Shown in pieces: positions 12,535-24,105 of a DNA stretch of 64,000 nucleotides (the first letter of the stretch is position 1; each line of letters opens with the position of its first letter). Below the pieces are notes generated by a model, which did no database searches, was not told the origin of the DNA, and saw only the letters and a program-made list of their open reading frames with translations. The translations under genes and the position numbers were made by a program. Source of the stretch: Buxus sempervirens (Eukaryota > Streptophyta > Magnoliopsida > Buxales > Buxaceae); NCBI GenBank assembly GCA_947561395.2, contig OX387193.1, positions 3,038,001-3,102,000 on the forward strand. Direction: 5' to 3'.

Positions 12535-13439
12535 AAATCAAAACCCTAAATGGGACAAATTTTTTATGTCGTGTTTTTTGCTCCCTAAGTCTATTTTATG
12601 CAGATTGGACCAGCTGGCTAGACAATTTTTTTTGGAGAAGAGGAAGGGATACTCAAGCTATTCCCCTAGTCTGTTGGAACCGAATTACTTTACCTTGGCG
12701 AAATGGCGGATTAAATATCAAGCGCCCGGAACTAATGAATAAAGCTTTGCTGCTCAAAGCAGCATGGCAACTTCAAACTCAGAAGAAAGGAGTCAAAGGA
12801 CTATGGGTGCAGCAGATGAATAAACTATATTTTCCAAATTCTACGTTTCTGGAGGCTACTTTCAAACTTGGTCAGTCTTGTATATGGCGACAACTCCAAG
12901 CTTTGAAGAATTATCTACGTCAAGGATTAACTTGGATCGTGGCCAATGGATCAAAAATCCATATTTACCGTGATCAGTGGATCCAAAATCAAGAGTTTAC
13001 AGATCTTCCACCAGCAGCTACACAGGAAATCCAACTCCACTGGGTAAGCCAATTAATATATTCAGACACTAAAACATGGAATTTTCCTCTTATTTCCTGA
13101 TTATGGCCATCGTCCATTGCATCTTCTATTCTTGCTATCCCTTTATTTCCTTTACTCCAAGAAGATAAGCAGGTGTGGAAATTCTCGACACATGGCAATT
13201 TTACTGTGGCATCGGCTTACCACTCCTACCGGAAACATGGTAGAATCTACAGACAAATTATGGCTCAGAATTTGGCATTTAGTAGTTCCAGCCCACTGTC
13301 GACTATTTCTTTGGAAGTCCATCCATAATGGAATAGCATTTGCAGATATGATTTGCCGGTGTACTCAAAGAACGGATCTGTACTGTATTTTCTGTAAGAC
13401 TCAGAGAGAAACTGTAGAATACTTATGGCTTCAATGCCC

Positions 13440-14798
13440 CTTCTACGCACATCTTTACTACACACTTTACTACGCTCGCCTAGATTCGACAAGTGACAGG
13501 TCAGGTCTGTTTCAAACCCTACAATATTTTTACCTATTTCCCTACTAACCATGGTTTCCTACCCGCCAATTCATCTTACTGGCAAAACAATTAACTTTTC
13601 CGACAGTCTCACCCCAATTGAAACATTTCGCCTTTCCCGCCACTTCCAACTCTTGTTATTCCAAACCCATCCAAATCTGAAAATCTTCTATTATTATTAT
13701 TTTTTTTTGAAAATCTTCTATCGAACCTTGCTTTGAAATGCACATTGCAGAGGAACCTTGCATTTTGTTCCTTGTTATCTCCCAAACCCAAAAACTTCTT
13801 CAGATTTTCTATACCTGAAAAGTTTCAGCTGAACCTTGCTTTGGAATGTATCTTGCAGAGGCATTTTGTTCCTTGTTACCTCCCAAACCCAGAAGCTTGT
13901 TCAGATTTTCAATACCGGAAAAGTTTCAGTCAAACCTTGCTTTGGAATGCACTTTGCAGAGGAACCTTGCATTTTGTTCCATGTTATCTCCTAAATCCAA
14001 AAGCTTCTCTAGATTTACGATACCTGAAAGTATCCATGCTTTGACTTGCTGGGATTGAGACTCTCGCAAGTACAGATTCCGGAACTTAGGGGAATCGAAA
14101 AACATTAGATCTAAACTCCCACCACTTAAGGTTTTGTATCTCTCAGGCCCTACCTCTCTCATTCTTTCTCTTGGAAGAAGACAAATAGAAAAGGCCTCCA
14201 AAATTTTGTTTTTTCTTGGAGAGAGAAGAACAAAAACATAAGAATGATTAAAAAAGAAAAAGAAAAAAAAACAAAATAAGCTCCGATCGAATAGTCACTT
14301 AGTTATTGCTGTTAAAAAGATCAGGTACCGTTGATCTATGCCAAGGTGTTTGGGAAATGAAGAAAAAAAAAAGAGCGATGTTCTACCTTCCTCTCTACTT
14401 CTGCAAAGGAGTGCCGGCTTGCTTCTACTCCAAGAGATAAATAGAGAAAAGCAATGCCGGCTTGCTTCTGCTAATTCTCGTTAGAAAAGATGCAAAAAAA
14501 TAAAAGATGAGGATAAAAAAGTACACGAATCTGCACATACAAGTGTTTTTCAAAATTCAAAATTCAGCATCTATTCCTATGAGTTTCCCTGCAAGTCTGG
14601 ACGTTTATTCCGACGAGTCTCGGCTCCGTTCTGATGATTATCAATAACAATAGCCTTCGGTTCCGACAGGCAAAAGATGGGTCACATAACTCAGGTAATT
14701 ATGGTTTACTAAAGTCCGCCAAGCGTTGAATTGAGAATGGTGTAGTAAAGCTCATCGTACAGAGCTGCGTCGTAGAGGATTTGCTTTCTTTAATGCCC
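13440..14798. mobile_element. 1.36-kb insertion inside the LINE, unclassified
   Basis: The LINE zinc-finger codons stop at TCAATGCCCC (13440) and resume after TTAATGCCC (14798). AATGCCC (13433-13439 and 14792-14798) is thus a direct repeat at the insertion, extendable to about 12 bp with one mismatch. Near the ends CTTTACTACAC occurs in inverted orientation (13450s and 14740s), suggesting an imperfect-TIR DNA element. Inside are three tandem copies of a ~105-bp unit (13729-14040) starting CCTTGCTTTGGAATG. No transposase is recognised. The same insertion is present in unit 2. Confidence 0.6.
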
Positions 14799-15520
14799 TT
14801 TCTCGCGCATGATATGGATTCAGTGTTTGGGTGGGTCTACCCAATCTTATGGTCCACAGAATTCACTCCGGCAGTCGTTCCAAGCACTTTTTCGGTTTAA
14901 ATCAGATTTGCCTCTTTTGAATTTCAATGATATATTGGCTGATATTTCTTTTTTCGGGTGGATAATTTGGAATCATCGTAATAAAGTTATCTTTGATCAT
15001 TGTCATCCTAATGTATTTCAAGTGATCAAGCAATTCGAAGGGCTACATCAGGAATTGGAGATGTCAAAGAATGAGTCCTATTCACTTCCAAAATACAGTG
15101 AGATTATTCAAGTAAGTTGATCTCAAGTAAGTTGATCTCCTCCAGATGAATCACACATCAAACTAAATTTTGATGGAACACTGCATCAATCTAATGGAAG
15201 AGCAGGAATAGGGGTCATCGCTAGAGACCACACTGGGAAATTTTTAGCCTCAGTTGCAGCTACATGTGATGTCCAACATGCTTCAAGTAGAGGCCAATGC
15301 TGCACTTGAAGCGTTAAAATTGGCTCAAGCTAACAATTATCAGAACATTTTTCTAGAAGGGGATTCTCTGGTTATAGTCAAATTCCTTCAACAAATGCCC
15401 AACACCTCTCCTTGGTGATTGACTACTACATTGGATCATATCAACTCCTTGGCGATTGATTGTTACATTGGATCGTATCAAATCTATCTAGTCTGCATTT
15501 CAACACAATCAGGTGAGACA

Positions 15521-16946
15521 TATTTACCGAGAAGGCAACCGAGCAACAAACATCTTGTATGTGGGTCCAAAAACACCCCTCTTGTGTATTTACCGAGAAG
15601 GCAACCGAGCAGCAGACATCTTGTTTACCGAGAAGGCAACCGAGTAGAAGACATATTTACCGAGAAGGCAACCGAGCAGTACACGTATTTACCGAGAAGG
15701 CAATCCAAGCCAACCGAGAAGGCAATTGAGCAGCACACGTATTTACCAAGAAGGCAATCCAAGCCAACCGAAAAAGCAACCGAATAGCACATGTATTTAC
15801 CGAGAAGGCAACCGAGCAGCACACGTATTTACCGAAAAGGCAACCGAGAAGGCAACCGAACAGCACACGTATTTACCGAAAAGGCAACCGAGAAGCCAAC
15901 CGAGCAACACACGTATTTACCGAGAAGGCAATCCAAACCAACCGAGAAGGCAACCAAGCAGCACACGTATAGGCAATCCAAACCAACCGAGCAGCACACG
16001 TATTTACCGAGAAGGCAACCGAGAAAGCAATCCAAACCAACCGAAAAGGCAACCGAGAAGCCAACCGAGAAGGCAACCGAGCAGCACACGTATTTACCGA
16101 GAAAGCAATCCAAACCAACTGAGAATGCAACCGAGCAGCACACGTATAGGCAATCCAAACCAACCGAGAAGGCAACCGAGCAGCACACGTATTTACAGAG
16201 AAGGCAACCGAGAAGGCAATCAAACCAACCGAGAAGGCAACCGAGCAGCACACGTATTTACCGAGAAGGCAATCCAAGCCAACCGAGAAGGCAATCAAGA
16301 AAGCAATCCAAACCAACCGAGCAGCACACGTATAGGCAATCCAAACCAACCGAGCAGCACACGTATTTACCGAGAAGGCAACCAAGAAGGCAATCAAACC
16401 AACCGAGAAGGCAACCGAGCAGCACACGTATTTACCGAGAAGGCAACCGAGTAGCAGACATTTACCGAGAAGGCAACTGAAAAGGCAATCCAAGCCAACC
16501 GAGAAGGCAACCGAGCAGCACACATATTTACCAAGAAGGCAACCGAGTAGCAGACATTTACCGAGAAAGCAACCGAAAAGGCAATCCAAGCCAACCGAGA
16601 AGGCAACCGAACAGCACACATATTTACCAAGAAGGCAACCGAGTAGCAGACATTTACCGAGAAGGCAATCGAAAAGGCAATCCAAGGCAACCGAACAGCA
16701 CACATATTTACCGAGAAGGCAACCGAGCAGCAGACATTTACCGAGAAGGCAATTCAAGAAAACCGAGAAGGCAATCCAAGCAAACCAAACATCAAACATA
16801 TTTACCGAGAAGGCAACCGAGAAGGCAATCCAAGCAAACCGAGCAGCAGACATCGAGCAGCAGACATATTTACCGAGAAGGCAATCCAAGCCAACCGAGA
16901 AGGCAACCGAGCAGCAGACATCTTGTTTATTTACCGAGAAGGCAAA
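15521..16946. repeat. Minisatellite derived from LINE RNase H codons, unit 1
   Basis: The array is about 1.43 kb of variants of a 32-bp unit (TATTTACCGAGAAGGCAACC followed by GAGCAGCACACG), mixed with shorter AGGCAATCCAAGCCAACCG modules. The first unit is still in frame with the RNase H domain and encodes HIYREGNRA, the hallmark C-terminal motif of plant LINE RNase H (consensus YREGNRAAD). Because 32 is not a multiple of 3, the array is open in several frames and on both strands for hundreds of codons; those open frames are artefacts of the repeat. The unit-2 array is longer (1.60 kb) with a different unit order. Confidence 0.92.
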
Positions 16947-16977
16947 ATTCGATGGCGAGCGAATTTTGCCATCGAAT
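16941..16977. other. Two mutually exclusive hairpins at the end of the minisatellite
   Basis: GGCAAAATTCG (16941-16951) pairs perfectly with CGAATTTTGCC (16960-16970). Overlapping it, ATTCGATGGC (16947-16956) pairs perfectly with GCCATCGAAT (16968-16977). Only one of the two stems can form at a time. The same sequence occurs after the unit-2 array (about 36121-36157). Confidence 0.7.
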
Positions 16978-17114
16978 ACTTCTCCTGTATGTGGGTCCAA
17001 AAACCCCCCTCTTTTTTTACTTCTTGTATTGTCGATGATTCAAGACATGTAATATACTTTCGTAATACATAATAAATATGTTTTCTCCACCAAAAAAAAA
17101 TCAAAACCCTAAAT

Positions 17115-17717
17115 CAATGTGGCCAAAAACAAGGAAAATTAAATCAAATTTTGAAAAAAAAATAAAAGCATACAGAGAATAGAGTAGAGAGCCGTCAGAT
17201 AGGAGCGAAAGACGTGAAACGTAATCACGGAGATTATCATCTGAACTATGCATTTAGCTGTTCATCACTCGACTCTCAATCACAGATCCATAAAAAATAA
17301 ACAAAAAAAAATAGCCCTAAAGAGAAAAACTCAACAATAGCTTAATCCATCAAAAGGAAACAAAAATTAGAAAATAAAAACAAAAATAAAAGTAAAAAGC
17401 CTCAGAAGGAAGGCAGTAGTGGTATGAATGTAATCATCCATTATTCATTCTATGTTAAAAATACCATCCTTTCATCATCGACTACTTTCACGATCTAAGC
17501 AAGCCCCAAGACCCTAAACAATCAATCAAGAACAAAAATAAAAAACATAAAAACAGAAATCGATATAAGATATTGACAAAAGAAGATGGCCTCATAGAGA
17601 AGATTAGTTCGTCAACACAGATTGTTTCAGACATATGCTTGTCTTAATTTAATTGTTTAATCATCGGCCATCTTTGAATCCAAGCTAACGAGAAACATGT
17701 TTAATCATCGGCCATCT
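17115..17717. other. End of spacer S, no gene; direct repeat at the duplication junction
   Basis: AT-rich non-coding DNA. Just before the next E copy, the 21-base stretch beginning TTTAATCATCGGCC and ending ATCTTTGA is present twice (about 17660 and 17699), separated by AATCCAAGCTAACGAGAAACATG. The second copy runs directly into E (TTTGA|TGCCC). Confidence 0.7.
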
Positions 17718-18329
17718 TTGATGCCCTCTGGGTCTGAGAGTATATGGTGCCCCAAAAAAACAAGAGTTTTTGTTCCTATCACTCGCTCTACTAACCGTGA
17801 AAATCTTGGCGACCAACAAAATGCTGATTCCGTTTACAAAAAAGTGGCAGCAAATCGAATTGTGGGAATAAAGAGTGTGTGTGTGTGTTTATGGGTGTCT
17901 CTCTGTGTGAGTGTGATGCCCTTTGAATCTGAGTTTGTGCCCAATTACTCAGTTAACTAACCACTAAAACCCTGCAACCAATACAATGCTGATTCTGTTT
18001 ACAATGCGAGCGAGCGTCTCTGCGTGAGTGTGATGCCCACCACCGGCGGAATTTCCAAAAGCTACAACAAGAAACTTTACAGTTTACCCTAGGGTTTTAT
18101 CTGTCGACAATTTACAAAGCGAGAAAAACAGATCTTTACATTGAAATTTCACCCCCTCTACAAAACTCCCCTCAATGCATATTAGATCAGAAAAAATTAC
18201 GATTGACAATACTCCATGCAATGTAGGTTTTAACTGTATTGCAAGTACGGAAAATTGAACATATACGCATAACAAGCAACGAGAAACAGAGAGATATAAT
18301 CACAGACCTAGAGAAATTCGAGAACAAAC

Positions 18330-18747
18330 CTCGCAAGTTCTCCTTTCCGTCGGCCTTTGACTCCACTGCTGAATCTTCTTTATCTTTCTCTGGCTTGCCT
18401 TCCTTCGACGAAGACGCCACAGTTTTCTTCGGCACTTCCTCCTTTTTCACTTCTTTCGCCGTATCAGAAGCCCGGGTCTCCGCCTCCTTCAGACGCTTTT
18501 TCTTTCTCTCCTCTTCGTCTCTGTCCCTTATCTCCTGAACCCTGGCCAGGATCTCCTTCTTGGCAGCCGCCTCGTCCTTGAAGAAATCGGATTCACGGTG
18601 AATAAATTCAAACACGGCCTTCAGAAACGCTCCTGGGTTTTGAGGATCAAAGGCGGCTGTGAAGTTTTTTGAAGGGGAAGAAGATGAAGGAGCGTTTTTC
18701 TGCTGATGCTGGTGCTCTTCATCTTGTATGTCTGAGATAATTGCCAT
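18330..18747 (-). pseudogene. Orphan exon 1 of the NudC gene, copy 2
   Basis: The 418-bp exon is complete, from ATG at 18747 to the donor AG|GTTTGT at 18330, and remains open. It differs from copy 1 by a few substitutions, for example Pro to Leu and Ala to Thr changes in the charged linker (KKRLKEAETRAS against [12 protein letters not shown]). No NudC exons 2-5 lie downstream within reach, only the LINE and spacer of unit 1 and then the real gene 15 kb away. Translation would run through the donor into intron sequence. The TATA-like box is mutated. It could only be used as a distant alternative first exon, which seems unlikely. Confidence 0.85.
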
Positions 18748-20048
18748 CGCGGAGAATAGTAAAGCCTTTCTGTACTTCGATTTCTGAGAGTTACAGGGCT
18801 TTGTAGATCTTACAAAGCGCTTCGGTGCAGAGGAAGTCCGAATCTTCCAGAGACCCCAACCGAGTTAGGAAGTCGAATAGCAAGAGACTTCCATAGCTTC
18901 ATAAGGGACGAAACTGGTCGGATCTGTCCGAGTCTAAGACCCGACCCATTAATTAGCTCTCCTTGTAAATGGCGCGTATCCAAGCGAACTTCTAAAATGC
19001 TCTTCCAAACACGGCGCAAACATTATGAAAATCAAATACCTCCACAACACACAAAGATATAATAAAATTGCAAAAAGGTATATATTAAGTATTTTAATTA
19101 TTTTTAAAATATATATTCCAGTCTAAGGATGTATTGCAACTTTTATCTTTAGATTTCACAATTCGACAGAATATTAAGTTTTGAAATTTTGATAAAATTT
19201 CCTAATAAAAATGTAAAAAGTGAAAAATTAGGGAATTTTATCCTTGCATAAAGCTAAAAGTTTTGATTTTAAGTTTTTGAACTATAGATGTCTATGTATC
19301 ATCAAACTATAGATTTTCATATCAGAATGAACCAATAATCCCTTCAAGTCTACAAGTTCTAAAACAAGGCAATTTAGTTCAGATTTTTTAAAAGACCACC
19401 AACAAAAGTAAAGCCAAGAAGATAGAGGGTGTTTGGTAACGTTTTCAAACATAGTTTTCCTATTATTAAAAACGAACAAACCCAAAATAATGTTTGTTAA
19501 ACATCATTTTCAAATCGTTTTTGAAAGAAAAAAACGATTGAAAAACAAGCCGTTCTTTGAAAACAGAAAATTTGAGTTTTTTAAAACGACAAATCTTTTT
19601 CGATGGTATTTTTGTAATAAAATCTTTTATCTCTTTGATACACTCTCCTCCTCCTCGCAAAGATCGTTTCTTGATGAAGCAAAAATCCTGGCAGCTCCAC
19701 TGAATTTGAGCCCCTCTGCTTTTCATCGGTTTCAATGGGTACATAAATCAAAATCCACTGGGCTCCATTTGGGGGTTTTCATAACACCCAATCAGCGTCG
19801 AAATCGACGACATGGAGGCATGCCGTTGATTGCACCTACCCCACTATCTCTCTACTCTCTCTCTCTGCTCTTGCCCTCTATCGTCTACTCTCTCCTTCCT
19901 CTTATCTCTCGCTTGCTCTATTAGTTTTTTCTCCACGCGGGTTCCATTGGGAGCAACTTGTATCCTCCTCCCCTTTATTTTGAAGGAAGAGTGCAAGTCC
20001 TCTTCTCCTCCCTGCACTCTATTTTTCTTCTTCGGTTTCATGGGGAGC

Positions 20049-22595
20049 TGTAACGCCCCGGATCCGGGTTACGTAACCTATACCGTAACTCGTCACCGAA
20101 GGGTTGCTTTTCCACCCAGGAACGATAAATCAGAGTAAGGAAAACATGAATGAACAGTAAAATAAATAATCAGAGTCAACTAAAACCCAACTCAAACTAA
20201 ATATCAAATTCTAATCTGAACTCACTTGACCCCAACTTTTACCCTCCGATATCGTCATTTCTAAGATCTGAAAACAAAACAAAACAACACAATATAAGAT
20301 ACAAATATCTTAGTAAGTAGCACATGCATGCGCATAAACATTTTTCCCAGTTCTAAAACATGATCCAGGTAAAAAATATGCATTAGTGACAAATACATGG
20401 ATAAACTGAATAATTCCATGATAATACATCAACAAATACAAGATCACTAGAATAATTCTACATACCGATCAAATTTGAACATTAAATCATAAATCAACAA
20501 ATCATAACAGGACTCATGGATTAGCGTGTCTGTAAATCAAGATAACCACCCTTGGCCGGTTTGCCATCTCACTGCTAGAAGGTCGAAGCCGCGCATGGTC
20601 ATCGCCCGGAGTAGAGCACCTACGCATGGGCTGGCACAAAACAACCCAGTCAACAGTAATCATAATACTCACGCACACACAAGGAAACCTCGCTAATCCC
20701 ACATAGCGGAAATGGGTTACCCCAACCCTCTATCCCACAAGAGAGCCTCATCGATCCCACACGGTAGAAATGCGAATGCGGCCTGGGGTGTTAACTCGAC
20801 AAACCAACACTAATACACTATTTAGATTGACCATGGATCCATAACCACCTCTATGCCCACTAGACTCAATATAAATCAATAAAACAGTTTATATAAAACC
20901 AATCTCATGAAGGCACTGCTTGCCTAAAACACACAACCATATCAAGTGAACCTCTTGTTCACCTTCCTTTAAATCCCTAGGCCTCACTGCCTTTTTGGGT
21001 TACCATGGGCTCTCAGCCCCCTTTTGCAAGTCCACAAGAAGCCTCAGCTTCATCATTCAAATAACAAAAGAGTTCTCAATCCTCGCTTTCATAAATCCGA
21101 ATCAGTCAAAACGAATGTCATAAAATCTTTAAACATGTTTTGGATGAGTGGGATAGTCTTAGGATCCCCAATATGGTCATCATACCAAAAATCAATTGAT
21201 TCCGAGACAAAAAGTTTTGAACCTCAAAAATATTCTAAGTTTGATTAAAAACGTTGACATTTGAGTATATAATTTTTCTAGACAAATCTACGAGGAATTT
21301 CGGGCTCAAATTCTGATTATAGTCTAATGAAGGGAAAACAAATCCTCTGGAATTTTATGGGCTTCTGAATCACTCATTTGGGTATCTATCTCAAAAAGTG
21401 GCTTTTGATGAAAATCGGGAAAACTAAGAATTTAGGCATGAACTGGAAAGTTGACTTTTTATTGTTGGGAATTTGGCCTTGGGAGTATTTTTATTGGTTC
21501 CAAATAAGGGTAAAACCTTATTTACATGTAAAGACTTAAGTAAATGGAGCAATAAATACACATGACCTTATTTGGGAAAAGATTGGAGAAGAAAAAGATG
21601 AAAAAAAACTGTCAAAATGACCTTTTTCTGGGCTGGCACCTACCTCAAGGCACTGAGCACCCCTAAGCGCCCAGCCAAAAATGAAATAGTGGTTTATGGC
21701 AAGGTAAACTTCACCATGTCTGACCCTTCCATTCCACTTCAAACTACTTCTACCCTAACTTAATTCCTCTAAAACAACCAATATATACCTAATTGCATTT
21801 AATTGGAGACATGAAATCTTCTCTATAGAATTAGACGCCCATTCTCATTTCAAACAGGATTTTCAGCAAAATTAATCACATGTATCAATTTAATCTCTTC
21901 CATAGTTTATGCACATTTAAATTTAACTAAAACAACTTTCAACAAACACAAGACCAACCGCTGATGTTCATAAGAAAATAGGTGTGATTTACGAAGAACA
22001 AGTTTAGATGCTAAAGGAGAAACCATATGATAAATCAAACGTCAAAAGGGTGTGGAACTTACCTGCAGACGTGCAATCCACAGCTCCAAGCTCTCTCTCC
22101 CTCTTCTTCCCTTCTCCCCTTCTTGCTCCCTTTCTCTCCCTGCGCTTGCGCCCCTTTTCCTCTAACCCCTTGATGAGCGAAAAATGAGAACCCTCGAGTT
22201 CTCACTTCAATTTATATAAAAATTTTAAATTAAACCACTTCAACCAGTTTAAATGAACCGAACCCCCACTAAACCGAAACCAAGCAAATTAATCAATTAA
22301 CCCGCTAAACCTCTAGATTAAATCCAACTAAATAAAATAATTCTTTTCCTCAACTAAAGTAATTTAATTTAAACTCATTACACCTAAACCAACCAAATCG
22401 AATTCTAACACTTAAACCGGTTCAATTGAATGAACCAATCCATCAAAACCTGATCCAAACAATTTAACCTATTTACTTGAAGCAAACCCACCCAATTAAG
22501 CCTTTTCTTTAAAATTGGATTTAAATAATCTCATTAAATCCTTTAATCCCCTATTTACCCTTAATTAAAATTTCTTAAAAATTCAGGGTCTTACA
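20049..22595 (-). mobile_element. Solo LTR (2.55 kb), unit 2 copy
   Basis: Paralogue of 5091-7638 with the same TGTAACGCCCC...GGTCTTACA ends. The target-site duplication is GGAGC at 20044-20048 and a mutated AGAGC at 22596-22600. It is one base shorter than the unit-1 copy and differs by scattered substitutions. Confidence 0.85.
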
Positions 22596-24105
22596 AGAGC
22601 AACGTGTACTCCTCCTTTTACTTTGAAGGAAGAGAGTCAGAGATCCCACACGAGTCCCTTCTCTCTTCTTTAAAAACAAATTTATTTTTCTTTAATTTCC
22701 TTTTATATATTTTTTATTTGATTTGATTTGATATTTTTTCTTTTTCCTTTACATATTTTAAGTTTTTCTATTATATTTGTCTTGTTTACCTTTTCACTTT
22801 TTGTCTTTTATAAATTTTGACGTGGGCAAACTTAACGCATACACAAGTTTGCCACTTGGCAAATTGAATTACAAAAGTTAAAAAAAACTCTTTTGTTTGT
22901 ACCTTTTCTATTTGGACACTGATTTATGCATAATCAGTGGCTTTTGGAATTGTGTCAAAATCCTCTTTCAAAATATATAAAAATTGCTAGTCAACCCAAC
23001 AGCTGGCAAAACGCTAGTTTTGATTTAGTGGTTTCAACGAATTATTTTAGGGTTCTCTTACAAATTTGAAGGGTGAAAAAATTGGGTGCTTACACGTCAT
23101 AGAAAGATGTATGCATCATTTTGTACTCCTCATAGAAGGTTTTATAAATCATACAATGTAAAATAATATAGGCAAAATCAAATTTTCAAACACATTATTA
23201 AAGATTTTTAAAATTATAATTGAATTTAACTTAAACGTTACCAAGCCGTTTCTCTTAACTATTTAAAAAAATACAAAAACGTTACTGAACAGCCTCATAC
23301 TTGAATACGATTAGAGGTGGCAATTGTGACCTGCCAATCCGCCCAAACTCGCCCGGTCTTAGGCGGGTTAGGGTTGACTGTTTCAATAAACGGGTTGGGT
23401 TAGTGTCATGAATTCTTAACCCGATTATAAACGGGTTAGGTTAGGGTTTGACCCCCTCAACCCGAAATGACCCAATTACAACCCGTTTATTTTTTTTGTG
23501 TAACAAAAAGTTTGGAAAATTATAATAACAATACTTGTGGCTATTCAATCTTTCTTCTTTTAATATAAATAATGACAAAAAATAAAGTAAAGAAAGACTT
23601 TTTACGTATAAATATTTCAAATTTCTTAGCCTCTACTAATATAAATTGATTCATTGATGACAAGTAAAGTCTTTTAAAATTTTATTATTATGTTTTAGTT
23701 CTTTTTTCATGTTATTTTAGTTCTATCTTAATGATTGTTGTATTATTATGCTTGTTAGGTGTCCTTTGATATTAGAATGAATTAAAAAATAGAATTTGTA
23801 TAGACTTTGATATTAGAATGAATTAAAATTTTTAATTTTTAGTAGTAATTTAAATTATTTAAATGGGTTGGCAGGTTGAAGCGGGTTAGAGCGGGTTGGG
23901 TTAGGGTTGGGATATTCCAACCCGTTTATTAAACAGGCGGGTTCGGGTTGAGCCTTGGCTTGTTAACCCGATACATCAACCCGACCCGAACCCACCCGTT
24001 TATTCAAGGCATTCTTCAGCTCTTCAACCCATTCTATTCCTCAATGGTCGACTATTGTTGGATTTGCAATGATTTCAGCATTTTATTAAATACATCACTC
24101 ACGGC

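Larger units (their letters stand above)
12552..17097 (+). mobile_element. 5'-truncated LINE (L1-type non-LTR retrotransposon) relic, unit 1
   Basis: A 17-bp duplication AAATCAAAACCCTAAAT lies at 12535-12551 and 17098-17114, and the 3' end is a short poly(A) at 17092-17100. Reading frames, broken by indels, give the C-terminal half of a plant LINE ORF2. At 12620-13100 it is the reverse transcriptase tail (WRNGGLNIKRPELMNKALLL). At 13255-13440 it is the zinc-finger region (PAHCRLFLWKSIHNGI, then ETVEYLWLQCPF). After an inserted 1.36-kb segment the frame resumes with CPFSRMIWIQC at 14797. A connecting helix (FFGWIIWNHRNKVIFD) and an RNase H domain (KLNFDGTLHQSNG, GVIARDHTGK, EANAALEALKLA) follow, ending in a minisatellite. 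A frameshift splits the RNase H near 15290. The element is dead. Confidence 0.88.
2761..17717. repeat. Tandem segmental duplication, unit 1 (E 2761-3952 + spacer S 3953-17717)
   Basis: This 14.96-kb block recurs almost base for base at 17718-36900, and its first 1,192 bp recur again at 36901-38092. The left border is seen directly: intron sequence ending GTAGTAAGCA precedes TTGATGCCCTCTGGG here, while the other two copies are preceded by TCGGCCATCT. Unit 1 carries a hAT-type MITE (8525-9081) that unit 2 lacks. The order within S is: solo LTR, GGGTT-rich repeat with MITE, exon-like fragment, second solo LTR, then LINE with internal insertion and minisatellite. Confidence 0.95.

Noticed and set aside
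15521-16946. CRISPR-like array (short regular repeats with variable spacers)
   Set aside because: Spacers are themselves variants of the repeat, the context is a eukaryotic LINE, and the first unit encodes an RNase H motif; this is a minisatellite.
18187-18747. 186-codon ORF as an intact NudC-like protein
   Set aside because: Only residues 1-139 are exon 1; the rest is read-through into intron 1, and the CS domain is absent.
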